A DNA stretch of 64,000 nucleotides, taken from positions 1,292,510 through 1,356,509 of the forward strand of contig JAKSZT010054569.1 of NCBI GenBank assembly GCA_026826555.1. The letters run 5' to 3'. This document shows, in pieces, positions 21,023 through 32,792 of this stretch; position 1 is the stretch's first letter; each line of letters starts with the position of its first letter. The position numbers were made by a program, and so were the translations under genes. This DNA comes from Tolypeutes matacus. Its lineage: Eukaryota; Chordata; Mammalia; Cingulata; Chlamyphoridae. The notes beneath the pieces are model-generated. The model had not been told where the DNA came from. It saw only the letters and a list, made by a program, of their open reading frames with translations, and ran no database searches.

Positions 21023-22070
21023 CCCCTAATATGTAATATCTCCCAATGAATGAGAAACTTTGAATTCTGCAGTGGTGGAATTGTAGAAGGACATCTCTTG
21101 GCAAAAGTGAACAATGCCCATGATCTTCAGAGATGTAAGATGTTTTCTAATTTCCTTAAATATTAAGTCAGAACTATCAGAAAATCTCTTTGGAACATTT
21201 TATAAGTATTCAAGATTTTTTCTCCCCACGTATTGTAGAGTGGTTTGCCACTCTACATCCACCTTGAACTCCTTTTTGTGCGGCAGTGCCTTACAATTTA
21301 AAACACACTTTAAAATTTTAAATACATTAAAATATTGTAGAACACATTTCTCAGTCTCCCTTGCAGCGAGGAGTCTAGATGTGAATTACATTCTGCCAAT
21401 TAGGTGAACGAGAGAGAGCTGGAAGGAGGCAGTGAGCTGGAGACTATCTTCCTGCTGCTTTGATGTTTTCTGTAAGGTCATAGACACTGGAGTTAGGAGC
21501 CGTTAGGGTGGGCAGTGACTTCCCTATTGCCACAGCATCGCACTGCTCACCAGCTTCATGGGTGCTGAGAAGCAAGTACAGCAGTGATAGTGGCAGCCTC
21601 TTGACCCTGAGACCTCGCAAGGGACGTGGCAGAAGTAGCCTTTTTCTTGAAATGCCAGTTTTAGCAGTGCACATCTGAGAGTTATCCCTAGCACCTGCTC
21701 CTCCACCCCTTCCAACCATACTGTGTAGAGTAGCAAAAGTGGTTAATAATAAAAGAGGATGCCAGGAAACAACTGCAGCCGGTCCTTGTCCTAGACAAGG
21801 GAGGGCAGTGTGTGACATCTCACGGGCACCAGTCTTCAGCCACATGGACAGCAGGGAGAGAGCAGCTCTTTCTCAGAAAGGCGCAGAGGAGTAGCTGCTG
21901 ATGTGATCTTCTCCTGTGGCAGAAAGAGGGGGAAGCAGGAGATTTAGAATGACTTGCTGGTTCTGCCAGAGTCTTACATAAAGTTCCTGAACGTTGACGC
22001 TCTGAAGATACCATCATACTGCCCTAGCCTAACGCAGAGCTAGGCTCTGCTTAGAAAGGGGAAGCTACCG
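21023..22070. other. Upstream flank, probably old unclassified repeat
   Basis: CAGTCTCCCTTGCAGCGAGGAG and GAATTACATTCTGCCAATTAGG around 21350-21410 look like an ancient interspersed element that I cannot name. The remainder is unrecognised. Confidence 0.35.
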
Positions 22071-22074
22071 AGGG

Positions 22075-22235
22075 TGCAAGGGGAAGAGCACTTGACTTGG
22101 AGTCAGGGGCTGCCCAAGCCCTGTGTCCCCCATTTACTAGCTGTGTGGCTCTGGCCGGCATGCTTCCTCCTCTGTACTGACCATATGGTGGTGATGTGAG
22201 GAGTGAATGACATATAGAATGTGAAAACTTGTAGT
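22075..22235 (+). repeat. MIR SINE
   Basis: CACTTGACTTGGAGTCAGGGG, TTACTAGCTGTGTGGCTCTGG and TGTGAGGAGTGAATGACAT follow the MIR order. Confidence 0.7.
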
Positions 22236-22798
22236 GAAGTTACGTCATTTGGGGCGTTGGGAGGAAAGAGGACAAAAAGTCAGGGTTACAGAGGGAAGAG
22301 TTCCAGGCTTTTCCCCAAATCCTACTTTTTCCAGAATAATTGCTCTAGCCCTGACATCCCCCAGCCCAGCTATGTAAACACATATAGTAACCCCCTCCCC
22401 AGAATTTAACCAATGCTTCCTCTCCACGGGGGCCTCAGCACTCCTCTGCCATTGGCCAGAGAGAAGGCCTTTGCCATGGAGTGACTGCAGCTGGTGTTTT
22501 GTCTCCTAGAGCACCATGTGGTGTGGTGCCAGGTGCTGGGATGTTTACTACAATATGCACTCATCCGATTCCTGGTCAAGTTGAAGTCGAATTTCTATGT
22601 TGGGAGGGCTGAGAGAGCCCTCTGGACACACATGGCCCCTCCTCGTACACATATCTGACCCTGCCAGCCCTTCCAGAATCCCTTGCTGCGTTTCTAAAAA
22701 TGCTAAGTGTGATTCAGACCTGGGGATGAGTGTCCCCAGAAGGCAGAAGAAGAAAGGAAGACGAACAGCAAGCCCAAGTCAAAGAAGAGGCGGGACTT

Positions 22799-22846
22799 TC
22801 TATGAAGTCCTCTCTGTCCCACGACAAGTTAGCTGAACCCTGCAGC
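22799..22846 (+). repeat. Copy A of a 48-bp direct repeat, L2-like
   Basis: Matches 24565-24612 at 43 of 48 positions, including 22 consecutive bases ending TGAACCCTGCAGC. The distal copy lies in an L2 3' end, so this is probably an isolated L2 piece. Confidence 0.6.
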
Positions 22847-23039
22847 CATGGGGTGCAAAGAAGTTAGAGGTGCTCCCTTTTCCTGAACGTCAGCTGGCTT
22901 CCTTCTACAACGGGTGGTGGCGGCAAGGATCAGAACAGGGTGTTTAATCAGCAGGTTTAGAGAGTGGTTTTGACCTGCTCTACCTTCCAAGAACCTGCCT
23001 GTGCTCACACTTCCTCATACTCGACCGAGTGAGTCCACT

Positions 23040-24760
23040 AAGAATCCTCCTGCGTGATGTCGGCTGGGCCCTCACTGCTATGAGAAGAGCCAACTTAACT
23101 CCTGGGGACTCCTATGCCATCCTCAGCAGCTCTCCCCCTGCACTGTCACTGACACCACCCAACGACTCCACTCTCCCCCTATCTATATCAGGGGCCACCA
23201 TCTTGGCAGTGCTCTCCTGTGCCCGGCTCCGGCTGGCTCTGGCTCTCACCAAAGAGTCCACCCTGACCAGGGCCCTCCAGCCCACTGCCTCCGTCCACCT
23301 CTGGGGCTTTGAGTCATCTGCTAGCCACCTACCCCCACAGCTTACATCGGAAACTTTCCCCCTTTCCTCAGCCATTTCCACAAACATACTTGGGTGTCTC
23401 CACAGCCTCATAAAATCTCCCTTCCCTGCGACTTGCCTTAAGTAGCTCCTGCCTCGTTTCCCTCCTTCATCTTGAAGTCCTGGAAAGAATATGCTGCCCT
23501 CGCCCTCTCTCCTCACTCACAATACATTCATTCCTTCAACCTTTGCATAGTGGTTTCTAATCCCCTGTGGTTTTTTCTCAAGGAGGTCTTGTAAAGGTCA
23601 CCAGTGACCTAAATGCCAAATCAGCCTGCCTCTCACAGAGGGAACCCTTTGACCTCTGCCTCCTCCGGAATTCCTCCCTCACTTCCACTCTCTTCCTGCC
23701 CTTCTGGCAGCACCCCGCTGCCTCCTTCTCCACCTCTCCTTCCTGTCTTCAGCCACAGAACATGGACACTCTCCACATCTGGTCCTCAGAGCTCTTTTCC
23801 TCTCTTCCCTGTGGTAATCTCTTCCTTTTCCTAATTACCAACTCCATCTCCGTTTTAACACCTGACCTCTCCTCTGAGCCACTGTCATGTGCCAACAGAC
23901 AGCTGCACCTGAATATTCTGCCTGGCTCTTAAAGTTCAGTGAGAGAGGCAAGAGCCCCAAACTGGGTGGTGGGGGTGTGGGGGGGTGTTTTATGCAAGAG
24001 GCCTGGGCTCCAGTCCTGACTCTGGTTGGGGACATGGGGCAAGTTACTTAATATCTCTTGCCCCAGTTTCTTTATCTGTGGAATGAAGGGTTGGACTGAA
24101 CCCAGCTCCATCTTTCTATCTAAAACTAAATTCAGAATCTTTCCTCCCAATCAGCGACTCCTTCTCTGACATCTTTTTTCTGTATTTTACCTCAGTTTTT
24201 CAGCTACCCAGTTGGCAATCTTGGAGTCATTCCTGACCCCTCTCCTCTTCGACCTCTCAGATTCTATTAGCTGTGTGCAGACTCTGCCTCTCAGCAGCAA
24301 GGAGAGCTATGCTGACCATATAATCTCCCACCCAAACTGGGAAACATTTTGAGAATGAAAAGAGGCACTTAATAATCACGCCAGGTCAGCAGGTATAAAC
24401 TTGACTTACAGCCAGCCCTTGCTGTCCATCCTCAAAAACATCTCCCTAAACCCATGGTACTTTTTCCTTTTTTACATCTTCTTTGAAGGGAAGGCTCCCA
24501 TGTTTTCACCAGTAGAATGAAACATTCTACTCATCTTTCAGTTCTCAGCTCAAATGGTCCCCGTTCTTTGAAGTCTTCTTTGTCCCACAGCAAGTTAGCT
24601 GAACCCTGCAGCTCTGTCATGCTTCTTTTGGTCTCTCATTACCTTCCACTTTATGTTATAGCTCTCGTAGCCATGTCTTATGGCTTCTGTTACACCGTAA
24701 GCTCTTAGGGACCTGAACTGAGTAAACACCCAATACTCATGAAAGGATTAAGAGTTCTTT
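23040..24760 (+). repeat. Long L2 LINE, sense, with an internal MIR
   Basis: TCTTGTAAAGGTCACCAGTGACC and TGCCAAATCAGCCTGCC (23585-23620) match the reverse transcriptase part of L2. CTTGGAGTCATTCCTGACCC (24215) and the 3' end with AAGCTCTTAGGGACCTGAAC (24695) follow in order. Open frames here are relics of the LINE. Confidence 0.65.
23985..24115 (+). repeat. MIR inserted in the L2
   Basis: GCAAGTTACTTAATATCTCTTG and CCCAGTTTCTTTATCTGTGG. It separates L2 text on either side. Confidence 0.75.
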
Positions 24761-25014
24761 GGAAGAAAGCTCCATATTCCTACTTAATAGCCTTAAAATA
24801 TTGCAGACATCCATGATTTCAAAAAAGATAAAACATTACACCTCAGATCTGGAAGCACTGGACACAGTTAATAGAAAAGAGAGAAAAAAAGTGACAGTTT
24901 CTTTTCTTTCCAACTGCGTATCACAAATGCTAAATTAAGGTGTGACTTTTGTTAGGACAAGTTGGAATTACAAAGCCAAAGAGTTGGAAAGGATTTTAAA
25001 TATGGTATGGTCTT

Positions 25015-25135
25015 AGGCTCCCATGTTACAGGTAAACAAAAGAGCTCTAAGAGATAAAGTAACTTGTCCAAGGACACAAAAGTTATTGGTGGCAGTGCTG
25101 GGATTAAAACCCAGGTGTTTCATTCAGTACTCTTT
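25015..25135 (-). repeat. MIR SINE, antisense
   Basis: GTAACTTGTCCAAGGACACA, GGCAGTGCTGGGATTAAAAC, CCAGGTGTTTCATTCAG. Confidence 0.75.
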
Positions 25136-26265
25136 CATTCAGCCACCTGTGAAATATACTCTTAGGCTGATAAGACTTCTTTATTGCAGTCATTAGTCAT
25201 ATCTCAGATGGCCACTCTGTAAAAATCTGTAATCATCAATTCTCCAGTCAGGCCAGTTTCCCCTGACACAGCATGTTAGCATACTGCGACAGTTGTCAGG
25301 TTCCACAGGTGACTTTTACCACTGTGTGCCACATCGTTATTTAATTGATCACAATCCTCCAGACAGCAGAGTTGCCATATTTTTAATGCCTGAAATAGAC
25401 TAGTGAAGAGGAGCCCTTAAGATGATGGAGACGATAACTTGTGAAAATAAAAAGCACCTGCTTTGGAGACAGATCAGGATTAAATACCTGCTTCTTCCTG
25501 AAGTCGCCCTGGTGGGAAGCAGCTTATTCACAGTTTGAAGCACCAACCATTGTGATATGCCATTTGAGGTTCATACTTGTTTTCTATGTCCGAAGCATCC
25601 TATTATCCTCAGCATCCTATTAGACATGACACATCTCTCCTAACCTTTAGTCACGTGTACATCGGTTTCCACTGCTGTTGTTGGACAACTGCAGACCAAT
25701 TGTGAATTTACAGGTGAAAAGTACACAGAGATACCCAGGGACACCACCTCACAAAGCCAACGGCAGGGCTGAGTTAGCACTAGGAGTCTCTCGGGTAAGA
25801 GAGAGAAAGTGTTAACCAAGGATAACCACTGGGTTATCCATCTCTACAATTCCCTTCAGAAGCCGGGACAGCAGGGAGGGGCCCTGTAAGTGGCCTCAGA
25901 GGACAACTTGTTCTTCCCCCTTCTTTCAGGTTCCCAGACTGAAGCCCTCAGTTACTGTGTTGGTGGAAGGAGCACTGAGAGCTGAGATTCCCAAGTTGGG
26001 GCAATGCTAGAACAGGCTGGATGGTACTTTTCCCCTTAATTAAAGCCCAGTCTGTGGGGAAATGCAGGCAAGTCCTTTATTCTGCTTTGTTAATTAACAA
26101 ATTCCTACTTGATATGATAAATACATTCCTCTCAATTTAGCCCAAATGTGGTCATTCACAAAATTTGTCTACAGCTACTTATTATGTAGTTTCTCCCAAG
26201 AAATTTGCCTACCCAGGATAGATTATTGAAAACTAAAATTATCCTGGTAATACCAGAGCCTTTGG
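25136..26265. other. Upstream flank, unique sequence
   Basis: No exon or classified repeat recognised. Contains a good GATA core CTGATAAGA at 25167-25175 with a CACCTG E-box 18 bp before it, and a perfect short palindrome at 25820-25839. Confidence 0.4.
25820..25839. other. Perfect 8-bp inverted repeat, 4-bp loop
   Basis: GGATAACC-ACTG-GGTTATCC in unrepeated DNA. Each arm carries a GATAA core, and a GTTAACC lies 2 bp upstream. Confidence 0.7.
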
Positions 26266-26269
26266 TCTA

Positions 26270-26880
26270 CATAACCAGGAGTATTTTTAGCCCAATTTTT
26301 AAAAACACTGGCACTGATATAACCAATTTAGAAAACTGGCAGAGTCCTCTAAAGCTGGCCATACTTAGAGCCAGCATGTCTACTCCTAATATGTAGCCAA
26401 CAGAAATGCCTCCTTGTGTGCCCCAAAAGACACATACAAGCATGCTCATGGCAGCATAATTCGCACTCATCCCAAACTGGAAGCAATCCAAATGTCCCTC
26501 AACAGTAGAATAAATTGTAGTATATTCACACAGTGGAATATTAGGTGGCCATAAGAATAAAGGATCTCCAACTTCAAGCAACAACATGGATGAATCTCAT
26601 AAATGTAATGTTGAGCAAAAGAAGCCCTATACAAAATACTGGACGGTATGATTCTTTGTATATAAAGTTCAAAGACAAAACTGATGACCTTTGGGGCGGT
26701 GGGTGGTGAGCAGAAGGAGGCCTGAGGGACCTTCTGGGATTCTGGTAATGGTCTGTTTCTTTACCCAGGTACTGATGACAGAGATGGGTTTACTTTGTGG
26801 AAACTCATTGAGCTGTACCCTTATGATTTCTATACTTTTCCACGTGTATAATTCAATACATAAATATACAGATATTGAAG
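26270..26880 (+). repeat. L1 (L1M-type) 3' end
   Basis: CTCATGGCAGCATAATTCGC, GGAAGCAATCCAAATGTCCC, ATGGATGAATCTCATAAATG, TTGAGCAAAAGAAGCCCTAT and TTGTGGAAACTCATTGAGCTG are ORF2-end and 3'-UTR landmarks in order. Confidence 0.85.
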
Positions 26881-27119
26881 GAAAAATATCTCCTCGTGCA
26901 TGGATACTTGTGAATGTTAGATCTAGAAACCAATTTATTCATCACCCTTCCCTCCCTCCTTGTGGACAAGAGTAAGGGACATGGCGAACCAACACTATGG
27001 AAAAATCCCCCAACATTTTAGTACAGAATTTAGGGTGACCACTGCTCCCATCCCTCCAACAGTATCCCCTAGTTAGGAACAGAGGAACCCCAAAGCCCCT
27101 GACACACACATATATACTC

Positions 27120-27640
27120 CTTCTTGCTCATCCCAAGCGTACACTTTCTTCAAGACTTCCCATTGCACCTAGAATCAAAGGCACACTGCCTGCCAGTCTT
27201 TGTCTTCGAGGCCCTACATGGCCTGGCCCCTAGGTCATCTGTCTCATCTTCTCTGCTCTCCAAGAGTCTGGCACAGCAGGCTCCAGCCGCATTGTTCTGT
27301 CTGCCTCCCTCTCTGGGGCTCTGTACTTGCTGTTCCCCATGAGTGGGACACCCAACCATCAGCAATTCTCATGGTTGGCTTCTTCTTGTCTTTCAAGTAT
27401 CAACTCCCATGGCACTAACTCAGAGAGAACCACCTAAACAAGACCCCAATCACTCTTAACACATCACTTAAATATATATATATATATATATAGCACTCAT
27501 TGCTTTTTAAAACTGCCTTGTTTATTGTCACAACATACACAGTGTAAGCTCCAAGAGAGCAGGCACCAGGTGTCATGTCTTTACAGCTGCATCCATAATA
27601 ACCATGCTTACCGCAGAGGAACTTATCACTAAATATATCT
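27120..27640 (+). repeat. L2 LINE 3' end
   Basis: AAGGCCCTACATGGCCTGGCC-type text (27208-27230), ACTTGCTGTTCCCCATGAGTGG and AGTGTAAGCTCCAAGAGAGCAGG are L2 landmarks. An (AT)n tract sits at 27471-27492. Confidence 0.75.
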
Positions 27641-27649
27641 GAATGCAAA

Positions 27650-27935
27650 AATAAAATGTCACCTCCTCCATGAAGCCTTCCCTCACCCTGCAACCCACAT
27701 AGACCTCCCACCACGGAACCCCTCTAGGATTCGTGTGCTACATCATATAGATGGCATTCTTCATTTACTATCTTGAACTGTTTTCATTGACGCACATGCC
27801 TCAGTCCCCCGTCTAGAGTCTTAAACCCTTGGAAAGCAGAATTCCTGGTTTATACTTCTTTATCTGCCCGGAACTTAGCACAAGTTCCTGCATACAACAG
27901 GAGAGGAATAAACATTTGTTTAATCGATTGAGAAG
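27650..27935 (+). repeat. Second L2 LINE 3' end
   Basis: CACCTCCTCCATGAAGCCTTCCC restarts the L2 order, ending AGGAATAAACATTTGTTTAA. Confidence 0.75.
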
Positions 27936-27939
27936 GAAG

Positions 27940-28130
27940 CAGAGCGTAGTAGAAAAAGTGATCTTTGAAGTCAGAGGGCCTGGCTTACCACTTACTACCT
28001 GGCTGATGGCCTTGTGAAATAACTTGTCATCTCTGAGTCCCATTTCTCAAATATAAAATGGACATAGAAATTCTTAGATTATAGGATTAAAGGAGATAGT
28101 CTATAAAGTATCTGACATATATTAGTGCAC
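27940..28130 (+). repeat. MIR SINE
   Basis: TTTGAAGTCAGAGGGCCTGGC, ACTTACTACCTGGCTGATGG, ATAAAATGGACATAGAAATTC. Confidence 0.75.
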
Positions 28131-28465
28131 AAAAAAATGCCAGTTCTCCTCTAGTGTTTGACAAATGTCTGTGATCCCTTACTGTAGCAACGGACATTTT
28201 TCATAGCATGATTGCGTTCACCAAAGGTTTTCCATGTCTTAACCAACAGTTGATTCTGCTTTTTCAGTGCCTTCTTTTTTTCCCCAAAATCAAAACATTT
28301 CTGATTAATGCAAGTAAAAAACCAGGGCATGAACATGATTGCTAAAATAAATAGACTATAATTCAATATTATAATAAAACGGACCAGTTTAAATGCTCGC
28401 CACTTGTTTTCACATCCACAAAAGTCACTTCGATAGCAATCTCTCGAGACTGATCAGTTTGTCAG
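28131..28465. other. Unique sequence, nothing recognised
   Basis: No gene or known repeat seen. Confidence 0.4.
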
Positions 28466-29290
28466 ACACAGAGGGACAGCTATTGTATGATTTCACTTTT
28501 ATGAAATAACTAGAATATGCAAATTCATAGAGACAGGAAGTAGAGTACAGGTTACCAGGGGAAGGGGAAGGGAGAGGCAATGCATAGTGAGTGCAAGGTT
28601 TCTATTCGTAGTGATGGGAAAGTTCCGGTAATGGATAACGGTGAGCATAGCACAACGTTATGAATGCGATTAATCCCACTGAATTGTGTGCTTGGAAGTG
28701 GTTGAGATGGGAAATTTTATGTTATATATATATTTCCACAATTTGAAAAAGAGAGAGAGACCCTAAAGTAACAATGACAATTAAATTCAATACCTGATCC
28801 TGGCCTGGATCTAACAATTGAGGAGAAAACACACAAAGGGAAATAATTGGGACATATGAAAAAATTGGAATATAGACTGTAAGTTTTATATCAATGTTAA
28901 ATTTCTTGGACTTGTTAACTGCATAGGTGAAGACCCTTACTCTCAGGAAATATATATGGAAGTATTAAGTGTTCAAGGAGCATGATGTATACAACCTATA
29001 CTCAAGTGTTCATAAAATGGAGAAATATAGATGATAGATAGCTAGATAGATAGAGAGACAGCTAGATAGATAGATAGATAGATGGTAGATAAGCAGATAC
29101 TTGGATATAGATAGACAGGCAGATGGATGGATAGAATGAGGCGGCATATGTGGCAAAATGTTAAAAGTTGGTGGATCCAGATATTTGGGTGGGGGGTATG
29201 TTGGACTTCTATATTTATGTTTTGTATTATTTTTGCAATTGTTCTGTAGGTTTGAAATTATTTCAAAATAAAAAGTTTCATTAAAAAAAA
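28466..29290 (+). repeat. L1 3'-UTR sequences, two adjoining segments
   Basis: 28466-28760 has GTATGATTTCACTTTTATG, CATAGAGACAGGAAGTAGAG, GGTAATGGATAACGG and GGAAATTTTATGTTATATAT. A second segment ends with TTGAAATTATTTCAAAATAAA, an L1M 3' terminus. A tetranucleotide array interrupts the second segment. Confidence 0.75.
29030..29127 (+). repeat. (GATA)n/(GATG)n tetranucleotide array
   Basis: Repeated TAGA and GATA units with CTAG and GGTA interruptions, then GGATGGATAG. It lies within an L1 3' end. Confidence 0.85.
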
Positions 29291-29718
29291 GGATCACTTT
29301 TGTGTAAGTAAACCGTGTTTCTTTTAAAAGGCTTGTGCACTTGTTCAGGCAGAAGGATATTAAAGTCTAATACGTGTCTAGAGGTGGAAAGGCAGAGTTC
29401 CTTGCTTCAATGCCAAAAAAATCTTTGCTGTATTTCCCTCTGTCCTGTATTACTGGTCCGTGATAGACACGTGCTCACTTAGTCCCTGTATCTATTTCTT
29501 CCCAGTAGTTGGTGGCCAATTCATACCAAATACTGGCAATTTGTGTAACTCTTCATTACTTTCAAGCATCTTCATTAATCTTATCTCATTTTGTCCTTAG
29601 GGCTGTTATCATGGAGTAAGATGAAGAAATGCAGGCCATGGAGTATTATATTATGGTTGGGTCGATTTGTAATTGTACCCCAAGAGGACTGATTAATGGA
29701 GCCAATATCAGCAGGAAG

Positions 29719-29745
29719 CTGTGTGTGTGTGTGTGTGTGTGTGTG
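29719..29745 (+). repeat. (TG)13 microsatellite
   Basis: Uninterrupted TG dinucleotide tract followed by ACAC. Confidence 0.9.
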
Positions 29746-30116
29746 ACACAAGACTCTGTCCTTGGCCAGGTTCAATAAACTATTTTTTATCAACGACTGG
29801 AAAAAGTCATGAAATACAGGCTTATCAACCTCTTAGAAGACACGGTGCTAGAAGGAGCAGCTTCTTAGAATGCAAAAAGTCAAGGTTGCCTCAAAAATCT
29901 TTAGAAAAATCCTAAAAATAATGGATATGCTAGACAGGATAGAGCATTCCCAAACTGCTGAGATGTCACATGAAACTGGTTGCCCCTAAGCTCCATACAA
30001 GCCACATTTTTCCTCTCTGACCTCACATACATTTCTCTCCCTCTCACTGCAGCCCTTCTCAACTCCTTGCTATTCTTTAGAGTGCCAGGCACACGCCTAC
30101 TTAGGCCCTTTGCTCT

Positions 30117-30250
30117 GTGTCCTGCTGTACAGTGGAACCTTCTGCAGTGGTGGAAATGCTCCATTTCACAGGAAATGGAATTTTTTATTTTAGTTTTTCT
30201 TTATTTTAAACTTAAATATCTACATGTGGCTCATGGCTATGATATTAGAT
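30117..30250 (+). repeat. hAT-like fragment
   Basis: CTGTACAGTGGAACCTTCTGC and CTACATGTGGCTCATGGCTA resemble the same mammalian hAT class as the element at 32.79-33.07 kb. Confidence 0.5.
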
Positions 30251-30254
30251 GGCA

Positions 30255-30745
30255 TGGCTTTAACTGTTCCCTCTGCCTGGAATCCTTTTTCCTCAAATGT
30301 CTTCTTGGCCAAGCCCCTCAATTCCTTCAAGTCTTTGTTCCTAGCTCACCTTCTCAACGAGGAGTTGCCTGATCACTTTACTGAATGCTGAAAGCTGCCC
30401 CTCACTTCCTGGCACCCTTATCTTCCTTTCCCGATTCCACGATTGATTTTTATTTTATTTTATTTTATTTTGGTAATCATAGCACTCACCACCTTCTAAT
30501 ATACAGTATCATTTTATTTATTAATATACAATATAATTTTATTTGTTATTTATAGCTTCATTTATTAAGCTTATTTGTTGATGTTTATTGCTTATTGTCC
30601 ATCTCCCCTCCCCATTCCCCTAATAGAATGTAAGTTTCTCAGGGGAAGTTTCTTTGTTTGGTTCACTAATGCCTTCCCAGAATGTACATCAGTACCTAAC
30701 ACATGATAGGAACCTAATAAGGATTTATTTTTAATGAATGAAGAA
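30255..30745 (+). repeat. L2 LINE 3' end
   Basis: TTCCCTCTGCCTGGAATCC, TCCTTCAAGTCTTTGTTCC, CTAATAGAATGTAAGTTTC and GTACCTAACACATGATAGG in order. An (ATTTT)n tract at 30451-30472. Confidence 0.85.
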
Positions 30746-31009
30746 ATAAATATGCGAGTTAGGTGCCCCACTTTTGTGCTGCAATATTACCCTGTAATTC
30801 TCTCATCATAAGACACTCTAGTGTAATTGCTGGGGTTTATTTCTACTTTAAAATGTATGTTTTAATTACTCGTTTGCTCATGAATAAATTCTGATTGTCA
30901 GTAATGGTTTACTTGTCTGACCATTTCCCTCAACTGCAGACCACAAGGTCATCACTGGTCTGCTTTGCTGACGGCTGCACCACCAGGACCTGGCATAGTG
31001 CCCTGCACA

Positions 31010-31262
31010 GAGAACTAACACATTCATCAAGTGCTAGGCACTCTTCTCATAGCTTTATATGCATCAACTCATTTAAGCCTCACAACAACCCAATGAAAAG
31101 GGCAATACTATTATTCCCATTTTACAGATAAGGATACTGCAGCCCTGAGAAGTTAAGAAATGTGCCCAATGGCACATGGTTAGGGGCGGATCTCAGATTC
31201 TGGACTAGAAAGTCTGGCTCCAGAGTCCAAGATTCAAACTTCTACACTGAATTGCCTCACTT
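31010..31262 (-). repeat. Near full-length MIR SINE, antisense
   Basis: Complete reversed order: CAAGTGCTAGGCACTCTTCTC, ATGCATCAACTCATTTAAGCC, CCCATTTTACAGATAAGG, GGCTCCAGAGTCCAAGATTC. Confidence 0.9.
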
Positions 31263-31338
31263 TTATGAGTAGGAACCTGATAAAAACTGTTCAATGAGTG
31301 AGTCAATGAAATGTGGCTGCCAAAAAAAAGACTGAGTC

Positions 31339-31465
31339 AAAGGAAGTCTCTAGGGGGTCGGATGTGGCTCAACTGGTTGGGCGTCCGTCTCCCATATGGA
31401 GGGACCCGGGTTCGATCCCCGGGACCTCCCGGTAAAAAAATAAATAAATAAAAGGAAGTCTCTAG
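31339..31465 (+). mobile_element. Young DAS-type SINE with perfect 15-bp TSD
   Basis: The monomer GTCGGATGTGGCTCAACTGG ... CCGGGTTCGATCCCCGGG with a TAAATAAATAAA tail. Identical flanks AAAGGAAGTCTCTAG at 31339-31353 and 31451-31465. Intact box-B-like region and CpGs. Confidence 0.92.
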
Positions 31466-31975
31466 ATAAGAGCTGCTGTAGTCCCAGAATAAAGTACAGG
31501 ACAGCTCACCGTAGGATGATTCCTTTTCAAAAGGAGATCAGTACGTTGAAATATTCTAAAGAGCTAAACCACAACGGCAAAGGGTCTGAAAGTTAAGAAG
31601 CAGTCACAGAAACTGCTCAGCCTTTAAAGGGTTCAAGATGGAGGAACTAGACATCTTTTCACATCCAGGAATTCCTGTTGGAAGAGGACTAGGCTAAGCC
31701 GTGGGGCCCAAAGGGCTGAGCTGGGCAGACGGGTGTAAGTTACAGGAAGGCAGATTTCAGCTTCCTGTTTGGAGGAACTAATAGTTAGAAACGTTCAGAA
31801 ACAGAGCGTCTGCCTTGTAAGACAGTGGGCTTCCCACAATTGGCAATGAACAAGCAGGGGCTAGATATCAAGGGAAATGTGGGACCATTCTTGAATTTGG
31901 GTGGGAGTTGGACTGATGGCCCTCAAAATACCTTTCAATATTTAGGATTTTGTTTGTTTGCTTTTTAAAATTTAT
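31466..31975. other. Unique sequence, nothing recognised
   Basis: No gene or classified repeat seen. Confidence 0.4.
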
Positions 31976-31978
31976 TGA

Positions 31979-32079
31979 GGGGAGTGGATGTGGCTCAGTG
32001 GTTGAGTGCCTGCTTTCCACGAACAAGGTACTGGATTTAATCTCAGGTACCTCCTTTAAAAAAAAAAAAAAAAAAAAAC
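31979..32079 (+). mobile_element. DAS-type SINE monomer
   Basis: GGAGTGGATGTGGCTCAGTGG ... CTGGATTTAATCTCAGG, then a 20-A tail. More decayed than the copy at 31.4 kb. Confidence 0.85.
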
Positions 32080-32082
32080 TTG

Positions 32083-32250
32083 AGTATTCACCATGCCAGT
32101 TAACTGTGTTCTGCCTGGATTACTTCATTGACTGCTCCACAAGTCATCAATGTCCTAATCCCCATTTACGAATGAGGTAACCGAGGCTTAGAGATGTGAA
32201 GTAATTTGCTCAAGGCCACCCACGTACTAAGTGCAAGGAAGCTGGACAGG
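32083..32250 (-). repeat. MIR SINE, antisense
   Basis: CCCCATTTACGAATGAGGTAACCGAGG, GTAATTTGCTCAAGGCCACC. The SINE at 31979-32079 inserted just ahead of it. Confidence 0.75.
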
Positions 32251-32284
32251 AACTTCAGAGTCAGAACTCTGCTGTAGTGCATGG

Positions 32285-32395
32285 ATTTCACCGATGAGGT
32301 AACTCTGAGGAGTTCATGACTTAAACAAGGTCACCCAGAGCTAATGTTTGGGGCTCTGATGACAAGTCTAGGGCTCCTGTGATTTTACACTGCCT
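32285..32395 (-). repeat. MIR fragment, antisense
   Basis: GATGAGGTAACTCTGAGGAG, AACAAGGTCACCCAGAGCTAATG. Confidence 0.55.
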
Positions 32396-32792
32396 CCCCA
32401 ATTCTCTTTCCTGCTCTGCCCTGGGCATCCAGTGCCCCACATGGGCATTCCTGTTCAGACACAGAAGGCGCTAATCTGTCCTCAGGAGCCACACAGACAA
32501 ACAGCTTCTGAGGATATTACTATGGCCAAGATATCTTCCTAGAGTCATAAAGCTTGGGCCAGTGTTGGCTGGACAATTGCTCCCCTTTCAAGGCCAATTT
32601 TCTTGGTTAAAGAGCAACTTGCCCTGTTATTTCCATCATGATTTCCCATGTCAAAGCCTCTGTGTTCCCTTCTATAAAAGCTGGATGTAAGTAATGGTTT
32701 GAGAACCCAAGCGCTTCCATAAACTTAATTCCCATTTTCATTTTATGGGCATTGTGCTTTGTGTTGGATATGGTCTATAAGCACTTTGAAGC

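Noticed and set aside
23029..23445. 138-codon plus-strand and 134-codon minus-strand frames
   Set aside because: Both fall in degraded L2. Neither has a recognisable domain or splice context.
29030..29127. GATA-rich stretch as a transcription-factor cluster
   Set aside because: It is a tetranucleotide microsatellite inside an L1 end. GATA cores there are a by-product of the repeat.
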